A DNA stretch of 64,000 nt from Chelonoidis abingdonii. Its lineage: Eukaryota > Chordata > Testudines > Testudinidae. The translations under genes were made by a program, and so were the position numbers. The notes beneath the pieces were generated by a model. That model did not search any database and was not told where the DNA came from. It was given only the letters and a program-made list of their open reading frames with translations. Shown here piece after piece: positions 35,589 to 47,083 of the stretch (positions are counted from its first letter, which is position 1; every line of letters begins with the position of its first letter). The stretch lies in contig NC_133770.1 of the NCBI RefSeq assembly GCF_003597395.2, positions 293,074,454 through 293,138,453 on the forward strand. Reading direction: 5' to 3'.

Positions 35589-35729
35589 ACCAAGAGCACA
35601 TTTGAAGCATTCTTTGTCAAATCTGTATACTGGAGACAGGATCTCAAAGAATTTCAGAATACTTTCTTCTCTGTTGAGGACGGCAAACTGTCGAAACGTT
35701 TGTTGAATCAGTTTTCTTAGTGTTTTGGC
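35589..35729 (-). CDS. PTK2: PTK2 exon: FERM F2/F3, residues ~217-263
   Basis: This 141-nt exon (47 codons, phase 0 at both ends) is bounded by an ACATAG acceptor and a GTAAGTA donor. It begins [20 protein letters not shown] and ends [10 protein letters not shown]. It completes the basic KAKTLRK patch and carries the end of lobe F2 and the F2/F3 junction. Compared with human FAK, Asn is replaced by Val in the FAxLN stretch. Confidence 0.97.
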
Positions 35730-35947
35730 CTATGTAATGAATATGTAAAGATCACTTAGTGTCTGTGCATCTAAAGCTTTGCCAGTGATGGTGAATATTA
35801 AACATTTATTATTCAATATCAGTTACTCAAATAACCAATGGAACATAAAAGATGTGATTCTTTATCAGAAAAGGATGCAGCCAAACATTAATAATGCACT
35901 GTTCTGTCTTCCAATTTTATTGCACACAACAACATTATTGTTATTAT

Positions 35948-36139
35948 AATTGGAGATATACCCATTTCCTAGAACTGGAAGGGGCCCTGAAAGGTCATTG
36001 AGTCCAGCCCCCTGCCTTCAAGTAGAAGGACCAAGTACTGATTTTTGCCCCAGATCCCTAAGTGGCCCCCTCAAGGATTGAACTCACAACCCTGGATTTA
36101 GCAGGCCAATGCTCAAACCACTGAGCTATCCCTCCCACC
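35948..36139 (-). mobile_element. tRNA-derived SINE of cryptodire-turtle type
   Basis: On the minus strand the head GGGAGGGATAGCTCAGTGG holds a consensus Pol III A box (TAGCTCAGTGG), and GAGTTCAATCC is a B box about 50 nt later. The rest is a non-tRNA body with a tail ending near TATATCTCC. The layout matches the tortoise Pol III/Cry SINE, whose 3' tail is reported to be shared with turtle CR1. It supports a turtle origin. Confidence 0.85.
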
Positions 36140-36202
36140 ATATCTATCCATATCTACTGATAACTTTATTTTACACAGAAAGCATCTAACAATTTGAACT
36201 AA

Positions 36203-36690
36203 AAACATAAGAATGGCCATTACTGGGTCACATCAATTGTGCATCTAGTCCAGTATTCTCTTTTCCAACAGTGGCAGATGCTTCAGAGGGAATGAACAGA
36301 ACAGGGCAATTAGTGAGTGATTTATCCTGTCATCCAGTCCCAGCATCTGGCACTCAGAGGTTTAGGGACACCCACAGCATGGGTTGCATCCATGACCATT
36401 TTAGTTAATAGCCACTGATGGACCTCGCCCTCCATGAACTTATCTAACTCTTGTTTGAACGCAGTTATAATTTTGGCCTTCACAACATCCCGTGGCAACG
36501 AGTTCCACAGGTTAACTGTGCATTGTGTCAAGAAGTACTTTCCTGTGTTTGCTTTAAACCTGGTCTGACCTCTGGTTCTTGTGTTATGGGCTAAATATAG
36601 TTCCTTATTCACTTTCTCCGCACCATTCATGATTTTATAGACCTCTTATCATATCCCCCCTCAGTCATCTCTTTTCTAAACAAAAGAGTA
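36203..36690 (-). mobile_element. CR1 LINE 3' end
   Basis: The minus-strand frame at 36322-36630 reads VNKELYLAHNTRTRGQ and VNLWNSLPRDVVKA, the same C-terminal ORF2 block as at 1997-2752. The 3' untranslated end reaches 36203. 5'-truncated. Confidence 0.88.
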
Positions 36691-37156
36691 CACGACAACA
36701 TGATTATTATCCTCTGTGTGAACTAATTTTTCTAAGCTCCTTGTTTACCCCTACTTTCTGAGCCTCTTATCAGTGTAAAAAGTGTCATCCGCAACCTATG
36801 CTTGCAATAAATTATGAAACATTCTACTAAAACACTGTCTTCTAATTTGTACATGCTCATTTATTTGTGCTTATACTCTAGGCTAGGCACCTAACTGATT
36901 ACTGGTGCACATAATTTCCATATAGCACTTTTGTAGTTCACACATATCAGAAACACATGGTCAGTTTTGAAAATTTGTCCCAAAATCTTTTGCAGCCTCC
37001 TACTGATAAGTAAATATATATTTTCCACAATAAAGTCCTCTTCACAGATCCTCTTTTATTCAGACACAAAGTTAAAAGCTATATTTTCAGCAATCTGTTG
37101 ATTGCATTCTGCCTGTGAGTCAAACAAACATCACAACATCCATGTCTATTTGTGCG

Positions 37157-37837
37157 TGTAACCAGGCAAGCTCACCCCTGCGGCGCCTCCTGCTGGTTGC
37201 TTCAGGGAATTAGCTCGAATATGCAGCTGGAGCGCCCTCTGCAGGCCAGTGATTTGCCTTCTGGCTTCTTGTGTCTCTCTCTGGACCCCGATGCCCCTTT
37301 TACATGGGATGCTGCCCCCCTGGCAGTAACCCCTTTCTCTTAGGGGTTTCCCCTACTCAGGGAACCCCCCCTCTATCCCCACTTTGCCTCAGGGTCTTGG
37401 CAACTGCCCAGTCATTAGCTAGCCCCATGCCCTGGGGCAGACTGCAGTATTAGCCTCTCATCATCGGCAAAGGGGTTTGGGCCTGCTGCCTTGGCCTACC
37501 CCTGGGTTGCACCTTGCAACCCCAGTACCCCCTAGCCGACTGCTAGGCCACAGCCTGGGGCTCTCCAGGCAGAAGCTCCCCAGCCCCTCTGCCTTTCCCC
37601 AGCCCTGCTCTACGCTAGGTACCTTGTCTCAGCAGCCAGGCCCTTCTCTCTCTGAACACAGAGAGAGACTCTTGGGCTCCTGGCTTCTCTGCCCTGTGGC
37701 TCAGTTTGGGGCGTGGCCCCAGCTGCAGCCTCTTCCCCAATCAGCCCAGCTCAAAAGGCTGCCTTCTCCAGTCCTGGCCCCTTCCCTGGGCTGTTTTTAA
37801 CCCCTTCGGGGCCGGAGCAGAGATCCACTCTGCTACA
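37157..37837. mobile_element. Probable solo LTR
   Basis: A 681-bp unit with ends TGTAACCAGG and CTGCTACA, flanked by GTGCG / GTGCT (4 of 5 match). C-rich interior without real coding sequence. Orientation is not clear. Confidence 0.6.
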
Positions 37838-39175
37838 GTGCTCTATTTCTATTTCTTGTGAGAAGAGTTTTCAGTTCAATCATGTAATTCGAGCGAATAT
37901 ATCCTGAACTAATGCTCCTTCTTGTACTCTCTCTATTAGGCCGCAGGATGAAGATACCACAACGACTTTTCTTGAAGGATTTATCTGACAAACCATCAGT
38001 GTACACACAAATCTATCTGCTTTGTAACAGATACTTTTGGATAGTCTATTCGGTCCAGTACTAAAAAGGCCCTGAGTATAATTATTTTTATGGCAAAGTT
38101 TGACTAATTTGTACACAGAGAATTCTGTCCTCTTCGTATAAGTGCTGATCAAGCATGTGAGTAATCCTATTAAAATCAACAGGACTACTTGCATGAGTAA
38201 AATTAAACATGTCCTTGTGTGGTGATTCATTGGTTCAAGGCCATATATCCTTCAACTTCTGGGTTATTAAAAGTATGAGAAGATGTACAATTTAGTGACA
38301 ATAAATGAATTTTACACAATTTTATTAAAAGTCTCCAATGCTAAAAATGAACAATGCACAAGCAGCAAAGGTCATCCTTCTGCCCAAACAGGTAACGTCA
38401 CTTTGAGTAGACACAGGAACCTGATTATGTATTCTTGAGACTTGAAATGTGTGTTTTGATGAGTAAGTGTTCAGGACTTGTGTAGGCGTCACTTTTTTAT
38501 CATTAACTATAGATACGTACTTTCATAAAAAAGTATTCATTGGATGAACTAAATATATATACCTATACTTATATATAAAGATACACACATTTGCACAAAA
38601 TATTAAGCACAGTATCAATATCTGGCAGCATAGAGAGTAAATTCTTGGACTTTTTGCCTCCATGTGTCACGATAAAGAGCAACAAACTCATAAGCAACAT
38701 CCCCAACATGCTCAACCAATCCCTTAATGAGCAACCCCTTAGCAGCGGACTCACCCTCTGACAAAAGGTGGATCTAATAAAGGGATTTTATGCCATGATT
38801 TGGCCAACTGGCCAGGGGAACAATTTCAAAACCAAGGACCCCCTAAAGAAAATGCTCTGTCCTCAGAATTTATCTGGACACTGTTAGTACTAGTTTGTTC
38901 CCACCTGCTGGGAGGATACACCAGCATGATGTTATCTTCATGCTCTTTTCCTCTCTCCAAATTTCCCCTTCTGCTTCAGAAGTTATATTCTAAGCAACAT
39001 CACAACAGAGGGATTACTTTGAGAGCAGTCTGTAGCACTACTACATTGGGTAAGGAAGACAGAAGTGTAACCCTGTTAGCTAAATATTAAATCTCTAACG
39101 TCATGCAAATCACCTCTGTGATGAGCTCAAACTTCGTCAGTTCACATATCTGCTATTTAACTAAATAGCAGTATA

Positions 39176-40926
39176 TAGGGTGGCCATTTTTAAAGGGAAA
39201 GTCCCGTATTTAAGCCCTCCTGCAGGTGTCCTGACTTTTTCTTTAAAACAGGCAAATTTCCCCATATTTTCTGTCTCCCCACCATCATACTGGCGGGTCC
39301 TGCTACTAGTTGGATCCCTGCTCGCTAGCCACCCGCCTTCCCATCAGCAGTAAGGGGGAAGGAGGTATCCAGTGGCCAACGATGGGGGTGAATGTGCAAG
39401 GCTGGTGTGGTAGCAGGGTGAAGATGCAGCGCACGGGGAAAGCCACTCCTTCTGCTGGCCCGCCAGTGCAGCCCCTACTACATGCTGGCTTTCAGCCAGC
39501 AGGGCCTCGCCCCACTTCTGGCCAGCACTGTCTGCACACTGCAGCAGCCAATGAGTGCAGGCAGGTGTCAGATGGTTACATGCTGCCTCTCTTGCCCTTT
39601 ATGTTCTCCCCCTCTTGCTGTTCTCTTCCTGCTTTGTCTCTCTGCCCCCCGACCCACTGCTCCTCCATATCCCCCCCCCCCCAAGTGGAGTGCATCCCAC
39701 TCTCAGAGCTGTGCGGAAAACCAGTCCCTAGTCAGAGCGCTCAGTTCACCAACAGCCTGGCTGGCAGGCTCCTTCCTTCCCCCACTGCTCTGGCGAGGCT
39801 GGAGCCCTGGGAAAGCCCAAGACCCTCCACCCCATAGCGCTTGCCAGGAGGAGCTGAGCCCTGCATGTGCCAAACGCTGCACAGTGCTGGCATGGAGAAG
39901 CCTCTCCGCCCATCAGCTAAGCCCTGAAGTGGCAGGGGGAAGTAATTTCCAGCCTGTTCATGCCCTGAACCTGCAGGCTCCAGAGCAGCCCCTGGGGCAG
40001 GGGCTTAGCTCTTTCTTCACTCACCCCTCCCCACCCTGGGTCCTGCCACCAGGAAGCATGGGGCTGCTCCATCCCCTAGGTACCCTCCCCCTGCAGAGCC
40101 AACCCTCTGGCCGGGTTCGCTGTAGCCTCTGCAGTCAGGTTCCCTGGGCCTTGGTGCACAATGTATTCTTAGGGCTCAACTCCTTCCTGCCCCTACTGTA
40201 GCTGGAGGCAGCTGGGTTATGTCAGTGGCCTGCAGCAGCCTGGAGGAGTTAGCTGCCTTTCGGCACTGTGTAGCCAGGAAGGGACAAGCTGGGGGTGGGG
40301 GAGAGAAGAGATGAGCTCTGCAAAGACACGGGCCAGGTCATCTCTTCCCCACCTCTTCCTCCCCTGTGGCTGGAAGCAGCTCCCGTCCCTTCCCTCTTGC
40401 ACATTGCCAAATGATGCTGCTAGCCACATTCTGGCAGAAATCTGAGAGGGGGCATGTGACCCTGTGTGCCTCCCCAGGTGTTGCCTCGGGAAGATGTGGT
40501 GCCAGGTACCAGGGGAGGCGGGTCCATCCTGGGGGCCCAGCCAAGCATGGAAGGCAGAGAGCACTGGGAAGGGAGGAACGTGTCGGCTGGTCATCCTCCT
40601 CTCCCCCACCCCGCCCTGTGAGAGAGGTGTATGAAAGTGAGTGCGTGTGTGTGTGTGTGTGAGAGAGAGACCTCTCTCAGTGTGTGTGTGTGTGTGGGGG
40701 GGGTAGTGGTGTGTTTGTCACCCTCCCCCTGTGAACCCTAAAGCCTTAAAGATAACAAGATAAATAAAAAGAATCGAACTAGCAGTATTTTTTTTTAACA
40801 GGGGCTCGATATTAATTTGAAAGTTTATATACGGCATTGTTCTGATTGATGGTCGTTGAACTCACTTAAATATGAGTAATTTTACCAGATGCCCCATATT
40901 CAGCGTAGGGAAATATGGTCATCCTA
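39176..40926. mobile_element. hAT-type element, long non-autonomous
   Basis: Terminal repeats TAGGGTGGCCATTTTT and (inverted) TAGGATGACCATATTT. Flanking octamers GCAGTATA / GCATTACA match at 6 of 8. The 1.75-kb interior is GC-rich, contains a TG/AG microsatellite (40639-40697), and shows no transposase similarity. The terminus resembles that of 61320-61789. Confidence 0.6.
40639..40697. repeat. GT microsatellite, interrupted
   Basis: Two GT runs separated by a GA run and CCTCTCTC. Confidence 0.9.
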
Positions 40927-41076
40927 GCATTACATGCTGCCAATGTATGAGAACACCAGTGATTAATACTTTTCTCATCAAGAGAAAAATGTTTCCATAG
41001 CAGCCCAGTTACTACTATAAATGCAAATCATTACCCACTTTTCAGGTCTCAAAAGCAGACAAATGGAATCCAAAGC

Positions 41077-42096
41077 TGTCATAAGTAGATAGGTAAGGTA
41101 AGGGTTAAGTTTCTTTTACCTGGAAAGGGTAACCCAAACACCTGACCAGAGGACCAATCAAAGAACTGGATTGTTTAAAAGTCAGGGGCGGGAATTTGTA
41201 TACTCGGGGTCTTTGTTGTTTTCTCGGCTATGAGTAAACAAGTTTCCTTCTAACTCCATCTTATCTCAAATATTCTACCAAAAGTCTGTGAGTACAAAGT
41301 GAAACAAAGTAATTCGGCTATGAGGAGCTTTGTGTTGTATTTACAGATGTGGATTGCTGGGTCTTTGTTGCTTCCTCGGCTGTGAGGGACAAGCTATCTT
41401 GCTAATTCCAATCTTCTTCTCATTCTACTAAAAGGCAGTGAGTACAAAACGGAAACAAAGTAAAATCGGCTATGATATGCTTTGCTTTGTACTTACTGTG
41501 TGTGATTGCTGGTCTATTTAAATTGGCTATTTTTTAAATCAGACTGGGTTGTTCATATTTTCTTAAGTAGGAGCCTGTATTAATTTTTATGCAAGTTATT
41601 ATTCTGTATTTTCTCTTTTTCTATATAAAGCTTTCTTTTTCAAAACTTGTGGAAGTTCTTTTTCTAGTAAGGCAGAGAAATTGAAACCTCTGTATCAGGT
41701 ATCTGTCTCCCTCACGGGAAGGCAGGAACGGGGAAAGGCAAAGCCAAGCTGTTGGTATTTTGCATCTCAATTGTCCTGAGGGAAAAGAACGCTTATCTCT
41801 TGGGAAGCAGAGAAACAGGTTTCTTGGTACTCGCAGGCTAGACCAAGAGGCAAGCCTGGGAAGGAGGGGGGAAGGGGTTATCTCTCCTGCTTTTAGACTC
41901 CAAGGGATTTGGAATCTGGAGGTCCCTCCAGGGAAGGGTTGGGGACACCAGAGAGAGGAAAGGGGGGTCAGGCCCTATCAATTCCTGACCTGGTGGCAGC
42001 CTATCAGATCTAAGCTGGAGATTAAGCTTAGAGGACTTCATGCTAGTACCTTATATTTGAACTCTAAGGTCCAAATCGAGGAATATTACTATGACA
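41077..42096 (+). mobile_element. Solo LTR with perfect target duplication
   Basis: A 1020-bp LTR with ends TGTCATAAGTAG and CTATGACA, flanked by perfect AAAGC duplications (41072-41076, 42097-42101). A TATA box CTATATAAAG (41621-41630) gives plus orientation, antisense to PTK2. Upstream of it is a tandem duplication of about 152 bp (41209-41360, 41361-41511). No internal viral genes are present. Confidence 0.88.
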
Positions 42097-42179
42097 AAAG
42101 CCATTTTCATTTTCTCCAGTATTTGAAAAATATGCTATTCATGGATTTGAGGCACATGATCAAGGGGAAGTATAATTAC

Positions 42180-42234
42180 CTTTACAGAATCCAACAAACT
42201 CTTCGGAAAAAATCTCTTTAAGCCAACATCTTTC
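42180..42234 (-). CDS. PTK2: PTK2 exon: FERM lobe F2, residues ~198-216
   Basis: This 55-nt exon follows a TTTCAG acceptor. It completes Glu198, encodes KDVGLKRFFPKSLLDSVK and ends in phase 0 at a GTAATT donor, which is weaker than the other donors. The final Lys is the first residue of the KAKTLRK basic patch that binds PI(4,5)P2 and relays membrane signals; the rest is in the next exon. An LTR insertion ends 84 nt downstream of the donor. The preceding intron is 15.1 kb, the longest complete one in the window. Confidence 0.96.
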
Positions 42235-42322
42235 CTGAAATAAACAAACACACATATACTGTTGATAAGAAATCTTGTGAGATACCATGGTGATGGGGTC
42301 TTTAGAAATGCATGTAAATACA

Positions 42323-42420
42323 CTAGAGAGACAAGGTGGTTGAGGTAATATCTTTTATTGGACTAATTTCTTATGGTGAGAAAGACAAGCATTCAAGCTT
42401 AAACAACTCTTTTTCAGTTC
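42323..42420 (-). mobile_element. Penelope-like fragment with mutated hammerhead
   Basis: The GGTTGAGGTAATATCTTTTATTGGA tract identifies the family, in parts. Read on the minus strand, the hammerhead core is CTGAAAA (the invariant G changed) with GAAT in place of GAAA. Not expected to cleave. Confidence 0.6.
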
Positions 42421-43498
42421 ACATCATCATACAGCTACAACAACACTGCATACAAATATAATCCTCAGTAAAGTTCAATATTAGAATGCAAATTCAGGGT
42501 CATTAAAATGTTAACTTTAGCCACTCCATAGCAATTGCCGTACTGTAGAATCTTCTATTATTAAATATAGAAAGATACCATCTTTAGAATAGGTACCTGA
42601 GATGGAGAGTGCATTGCGTTTAATGGTGTCCGCATGCAATCACAGAGAAGTGCTGGGAATGAATTGCCTACAGTAAATATTTTATTGTTTCAAGAAACAC
42701 TAAAAAACACAGTCACTACACAGTATACTGAGAAAGGACTAGCATGAAAACTGGAACACCCAATCATGCTTACGCACCTGCAACTGTTTTGTGAGAAAAG
42801 CCATCCTCTGACTTGCAGAATTTACCATAAAATGAGGGGTTACAAGGACCACTCTGGCTGCTGCCAGACTGGATTTCTCCTTCTTATGGGCATCCAAATA
42901 TATTTGTATTGCTGTGTTATTTCTAGCAGCATTATAATTAAGGTCTGTGCATGTATTTCTACTCTGATTTTTTTTCTTAAACTTAAACCTTTAGGATTAA
43001 AATATCTTCTTGGCTGAAACAAGATGTACCCAATGTAAGCCTGACATGTTATCTATATCCCCAAAAATTTTTTTGACTTTAAGTTTGCAAGACTGCAAAT
43101 GCCACCAACACAAATTGTAAAAAGCAATGAAATATGCACTAAAACATTCAACACTCAACTGACAAGTTGACCTCCTCAACCACTTCCTTCCACTCTACAT
43201 ATCTACATTTTAAAGTGTCAGAGTTGATACACAGATGCAATTGTAAAACTATGTGATATATTTATCATGCACCCTTGACCACCTCACCTATCCTCTGCCC
43301 TCTAATTATTTTCACAGAATTTATTTAACGTCCCAATCCCTTAGGCATCATACAGCCACTTGTTTTTTTCTTAACTAATCTACCTTTCTGTGCAATGTGA
43401 CCATCCCACATGAATGCTAACAAAATGTTACCATCACACATGCACACCCTAGAAAGACAAGACAGAAAGGATTAAAAAACCAAACACAAATGGTGGAC

Positions 43499-44189
43499 TG
43501 TGATGGAGCAAGGCCAGATGACTATTGGAAAGTAGTGAGAAACAGGTATGTTAGCCCCAGGCTAAACAAATCCCTAGTACCATGGTAACCAAATGGCAGT
43601 TGCTCCTGGTTAATCAAGACACCTGGGGCCAATTAAGCTCCTTCTAGAAAGCAGTGGAGACAATTAGGTTGATTGGAACACCTGAAAACAATCAAGTGCT
43701 GGCTGGAACTAGTTAAAAGCCTTCCAGTTAGAGGTGCCTCTCAGGAGCTGTAGGAGGAAGCTGTGCTGCTGGAGAAACTGGGCAGGACAAACCCTATCAC
43801 GCATAAGGAAGGAGGCCCTGCGGTAAGGGTGAAGTAGATGTTGAGGAAAGGGGGGCTGCTGTGGGGAAATGGCCCAGGGAATTGTACTTTTCCTGTTTCC
43901 AAAAAGTCAGTTACCAATAGCTGCTACTATTAGGGTTCCTAGAATGGAGCCTGGAGTAGAGGGCAGGCCTGGGCTTCCCCCACCCCCTGCCTGATTAATC
44001 ACAGAGACTGTGAGAGGGAGAGTTGCTTCTTCCCACCTCCCTTGCTGGCTTATGATGAAAATGGCTCTATAGGTTGTGACCCTTGCTTCTAGAGAGAAGG
44101 GGGATGTGCAGAGTCACAGTGAGCCTCTGAGGCTACTGTAATCTGCCTGGTAGTTGGACCCCTTGAGACAAGGTTGGAGATTTGTCACA
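43499..44189 (+). mobile_element. Solo LTR, family A copy 1
   Basis: A 691-bp unit, TGTGATGGAGCAAGGCC to TTTGTCACA, with perfect TGGAC duplications on both sides (43494-43498, 44190-44194). Homologous along its length to 45830-46494. Confidence 0.82.
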
Positions 44190-44777
44190 TGGACCCAATC
44201 TGCAAAGTTTGAATCCAGGTTCAGAATATCCCAACCTCTGGGTGTTGAGCTGGAATTTTAGTTTGGCTCAGTGTCTAATTTGGATGACAATATAGTACTC
44301 AAAATAGTGCTTAGCCTTGCTCATAAATATACCCTTGACTTTGAATTCTGTTGCTTTTATGGAGTAGTTGGCTGCCCCTATTTTCTCCCTAGCAGCCAAC
44401 TTCTAGAGCAGGTGAGACTGAAAGGAAAGAGCTTGAGAATTTCCAGAGGGGTGTCAGAGCATGAAGATACCATCATGCTGGTGCATCTGAGCAGCATGTA
44501 CCAGTTTGTGTCAAACGTCACAATCTATATGAACATTAGCATAAGAAAACAAGGCTCAAACCTGGAAAAAATATCTGTATTGAAAAAGGATTTCTGCCCT
44601 AATCTTCTCAAGTGGTAATACAAACTGTACTTAAAAAATATAAATAAATAAATTTGAGTTTGTGAACTCTTCATAGAAGGGATCATGTCTACCTCTTCAA
44701 TGAACATTAAGGAAAGCCTTCCATTCTGATATATTTGGAACGGGAGGGGAAGATAGTAATGTGCCTCAAACATCTAT

Positions 44778-45060
44778 CAGGTATGGCCAAACTTCCTGAC
44801 CCTCTGAGCTGCATACGACAATCTTCAGATTTTCGAGAGCGGAGGTGCACCTGCCGGGGTTTGGGGCTTCTGCCCTGCAGGGTCCAGGGGGCTTAGAGCT
44901 CCTGCCTCTTGAGGAACGCCTGCCATGGCATGAGACTTCAGCCCTGAGTCCCGGCAGGTGCCCCACCACAGGGCAGAAGCCCCAAGCTCTCCCAAACAGT
45001 CTGGTAGGTGGAGAATTGTGGGGGCTCTGAGAGCTGTAATTTAACTGTTTGGCCACCCCG
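44778..45060. mobile_element. hAT MITE
   Basis: The left CAGGTATGGCCAAAC is inverted at the right end (GTTTGGCCACCCC). Flanks ACATCTAT / CGATCTAT match at 6 of 8. Contains an imperfect internal palindrome around GGGGCTTCTGCCCTG. Confidence 0.65.
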
Positions 45061-45829
45061 ATCTATATAATAAGATGCCAGGATTGTCACTGCGTGTGTC
45101 ATCCTGAAGCCTAGAATGTCTGAGTCAGAGTGAAGTAAAGGAATCAGCTACAAACACGGATGGGAGCTTTTTTCTTTAGAATTGCACCAGGTTCAATCAT
45201 CACTGGGATTGCTGGTCTGTTACAATCCATTTTTAAATTCTAAGCCATTTTGACTTTACGGATTGTGCGGTATGTGGCTACAGTAAAGCAGGTATCTATG
45301 CCATAACAAGACTCCTAGACCTTTGACGTATCAGAGGTAACTCAATCACCACCTTACTCTGCAGCTAATTTGCATGCAAGTTTCATCTGTTGTCTGAGGG
45401 AGACTGCACAGATTTCCACCTATGTCAGAAAATTGCTGTTAGTCAACCTGTGAAGTATATACAACCAGCTGCCTTCCAGTGGGCTAAGAGGGAAACAACA
45501 TACATGGAATTCTAAGTCTTATTTATGGAATAAAAATAAAAATCTTTTGAGGCACCTTCTCTGGGCACTCAGGATGTTATACAATAAATTCATAAAATAC
45601 ATTTAAAAACATTATAAATTAAAAGTAGCAGAATATTCATTCACAGCAGTGAACCCTGGAGTCTGTGCAATGACACTAAGCTGGAAAAGATAAAATTTCA
45701 TAAACATTAAGTCCTTTGATGTATTTCATCTCAAATTCAAATAATGTACAGTTTTATCATTCTATGTAGAATTAGATAAACCTGACACACCATTACAGTC
45801 TAAATAATATGCAAAGACATTTTGACAAG

Positions 45830-46494
45830 TGTGATGGGGCAAGGCCAGATGGCTACAGTAAAGTACTGAGAAACAGGTATGTTAGCCCTAGGCTAAACAA
45901 ATCCCTAGTACCCTGGTAACCAAATGGCAGTTGCTCCAGGTTAATCAAGGCACCTGGAGCCAATTAAGATCTTTCTAGAAGGCAGTAGAGATAGCTACTT
46001 TAATTAGAACACCTGCAGCTAATCAAGGCAGGCTAATCAGGGCACGTGGGTTTAAAAAGGAGCTCACTCCAGTCAGGCAGTGAGGAGCCAGAGGAGAAGG
46101 AGCGTGTGTGGGGAGCTGGGGGCAAGGAGCTGAGAGTGAGAGCGTGTACTGCTGGAGGATTGAGGAGGACAAGCGTTATCAGACACCAGGAGGAAGGTCC
46201 TGTGGTGAGGATAAAGAAGGTGTTTGGAGGAGGCCATGGGGAAGTAGCCCAGGGAGTTGTAGCTGTCATGCAGCTGTTACAGGAGGCACTATAGACCGCT
46301 GCGATCCACAGGGCCCTGGGCTGGAACCCAGAGTAGAGGGCGGGCCCGGGTTCCCCCCAAGCCTCCCAACTCCTGATCAGACACAGGAGGAGCTGACCCA
46401 GACTGTGGGTTCCATAAGAAGGGAAGATCACTGAGGTGAACAAATCCGCCAGTAAGTGCAGGACCCACCAAGGTAGAGGAGGAACTTTGTCACA
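45830..46494 (+). mobile_element. Solo LTR, family A copy 2
   Basis: Starts TGTGATGGGGCAAGGCC and ends TTTGTCACA. ACAAG precedes it and CAAGG follows, consistent with an ACAAG duplication that lost one A at the junction. Same orientation as copy 1. Confidence 0.78.
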
Positions 46495-47083
46495 CAAGGA
46501 ATACTTTAGTTAACATTGAACACTTTAGCAAGCAAAAGAATTCTGCAAAAATTAAGTTCTCTAAATGAATGCAGCGTTGCCACCATCTTAACACTATTAT
46601 AGCACATGGTTCCCACATTCTGCTACAATAATTTGTTTCTAAACTGAATCACATAACAGCTTTTGATTATACAGATCTGAGTTTGCAGCAAATGCCACAC
46701 AAATCACCACACAGAATTTAATGAATAGCAACTCTTAGTCACATTTGTTAATATAGCATATCCTATTTTTAAAATTAGATTGTAAATCCAATTTTCTTAA
46801 TTTAGTAGAATTTAACATAAAAGTATACAGAGTTACAGCAGTGGTCTGCGACTGCAATATTAAAAACTTTTATAAGCAAGAAATAAGCATTATAAATTGA
46901 AATGTATCCATAGCCATAACATAAAAAATACCACATGCAAACTCCAGACGGCTGCATTTCATGGCTGTGGAATGGACTGACACCTATTCAGGAGAGTGCT
47001 CAACCAACAATGCCAGACTAAGACCTCATAGCCTTACCTTTATTGGTAGTTAGGGATAGTTAATAGCTGTTACTGGTTTATAT

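Larger units (their letters stand above)
35730..42179 (-). other. PTK2: PTK2 intron
   Basis: A 6.4-kb intron with a Cry-type SINE (35948-36139), a CR1 3' end (36203-36690), a solo LTR (37157-37837), a GC-rich hAT-type element (39176-40926) and a second solo LTR (41077-42096). The stretch 37838-39175 is unrecognised intron. Confidence 0.85.

Noticed and set aside
36060..36139. tRNA gene on the minus strand
   Set aside because: A and B boxes are present, but there is no cloverleaf 3' half; the sequence continues into a SINE body.
39310..40662. Long open frames of 175 and 239 codons
   Set aside because: Low stop-codon density caused by the GC-rich hAT-type element; composition is Pro/Ser/Leu-rich and frames overlap on both strands.
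42135..42323. Stand-alone 62-codon protein
   Set aside because: Only the middle 18 codons (42180-42234) are real FAK exon; the rest is flanking intron read through.
43499..46494. One short provirus bounded by two LTRs
   Set aside because: Each LTR has its own target duplication, and the interior is unrelated intron with a hAT MITE.
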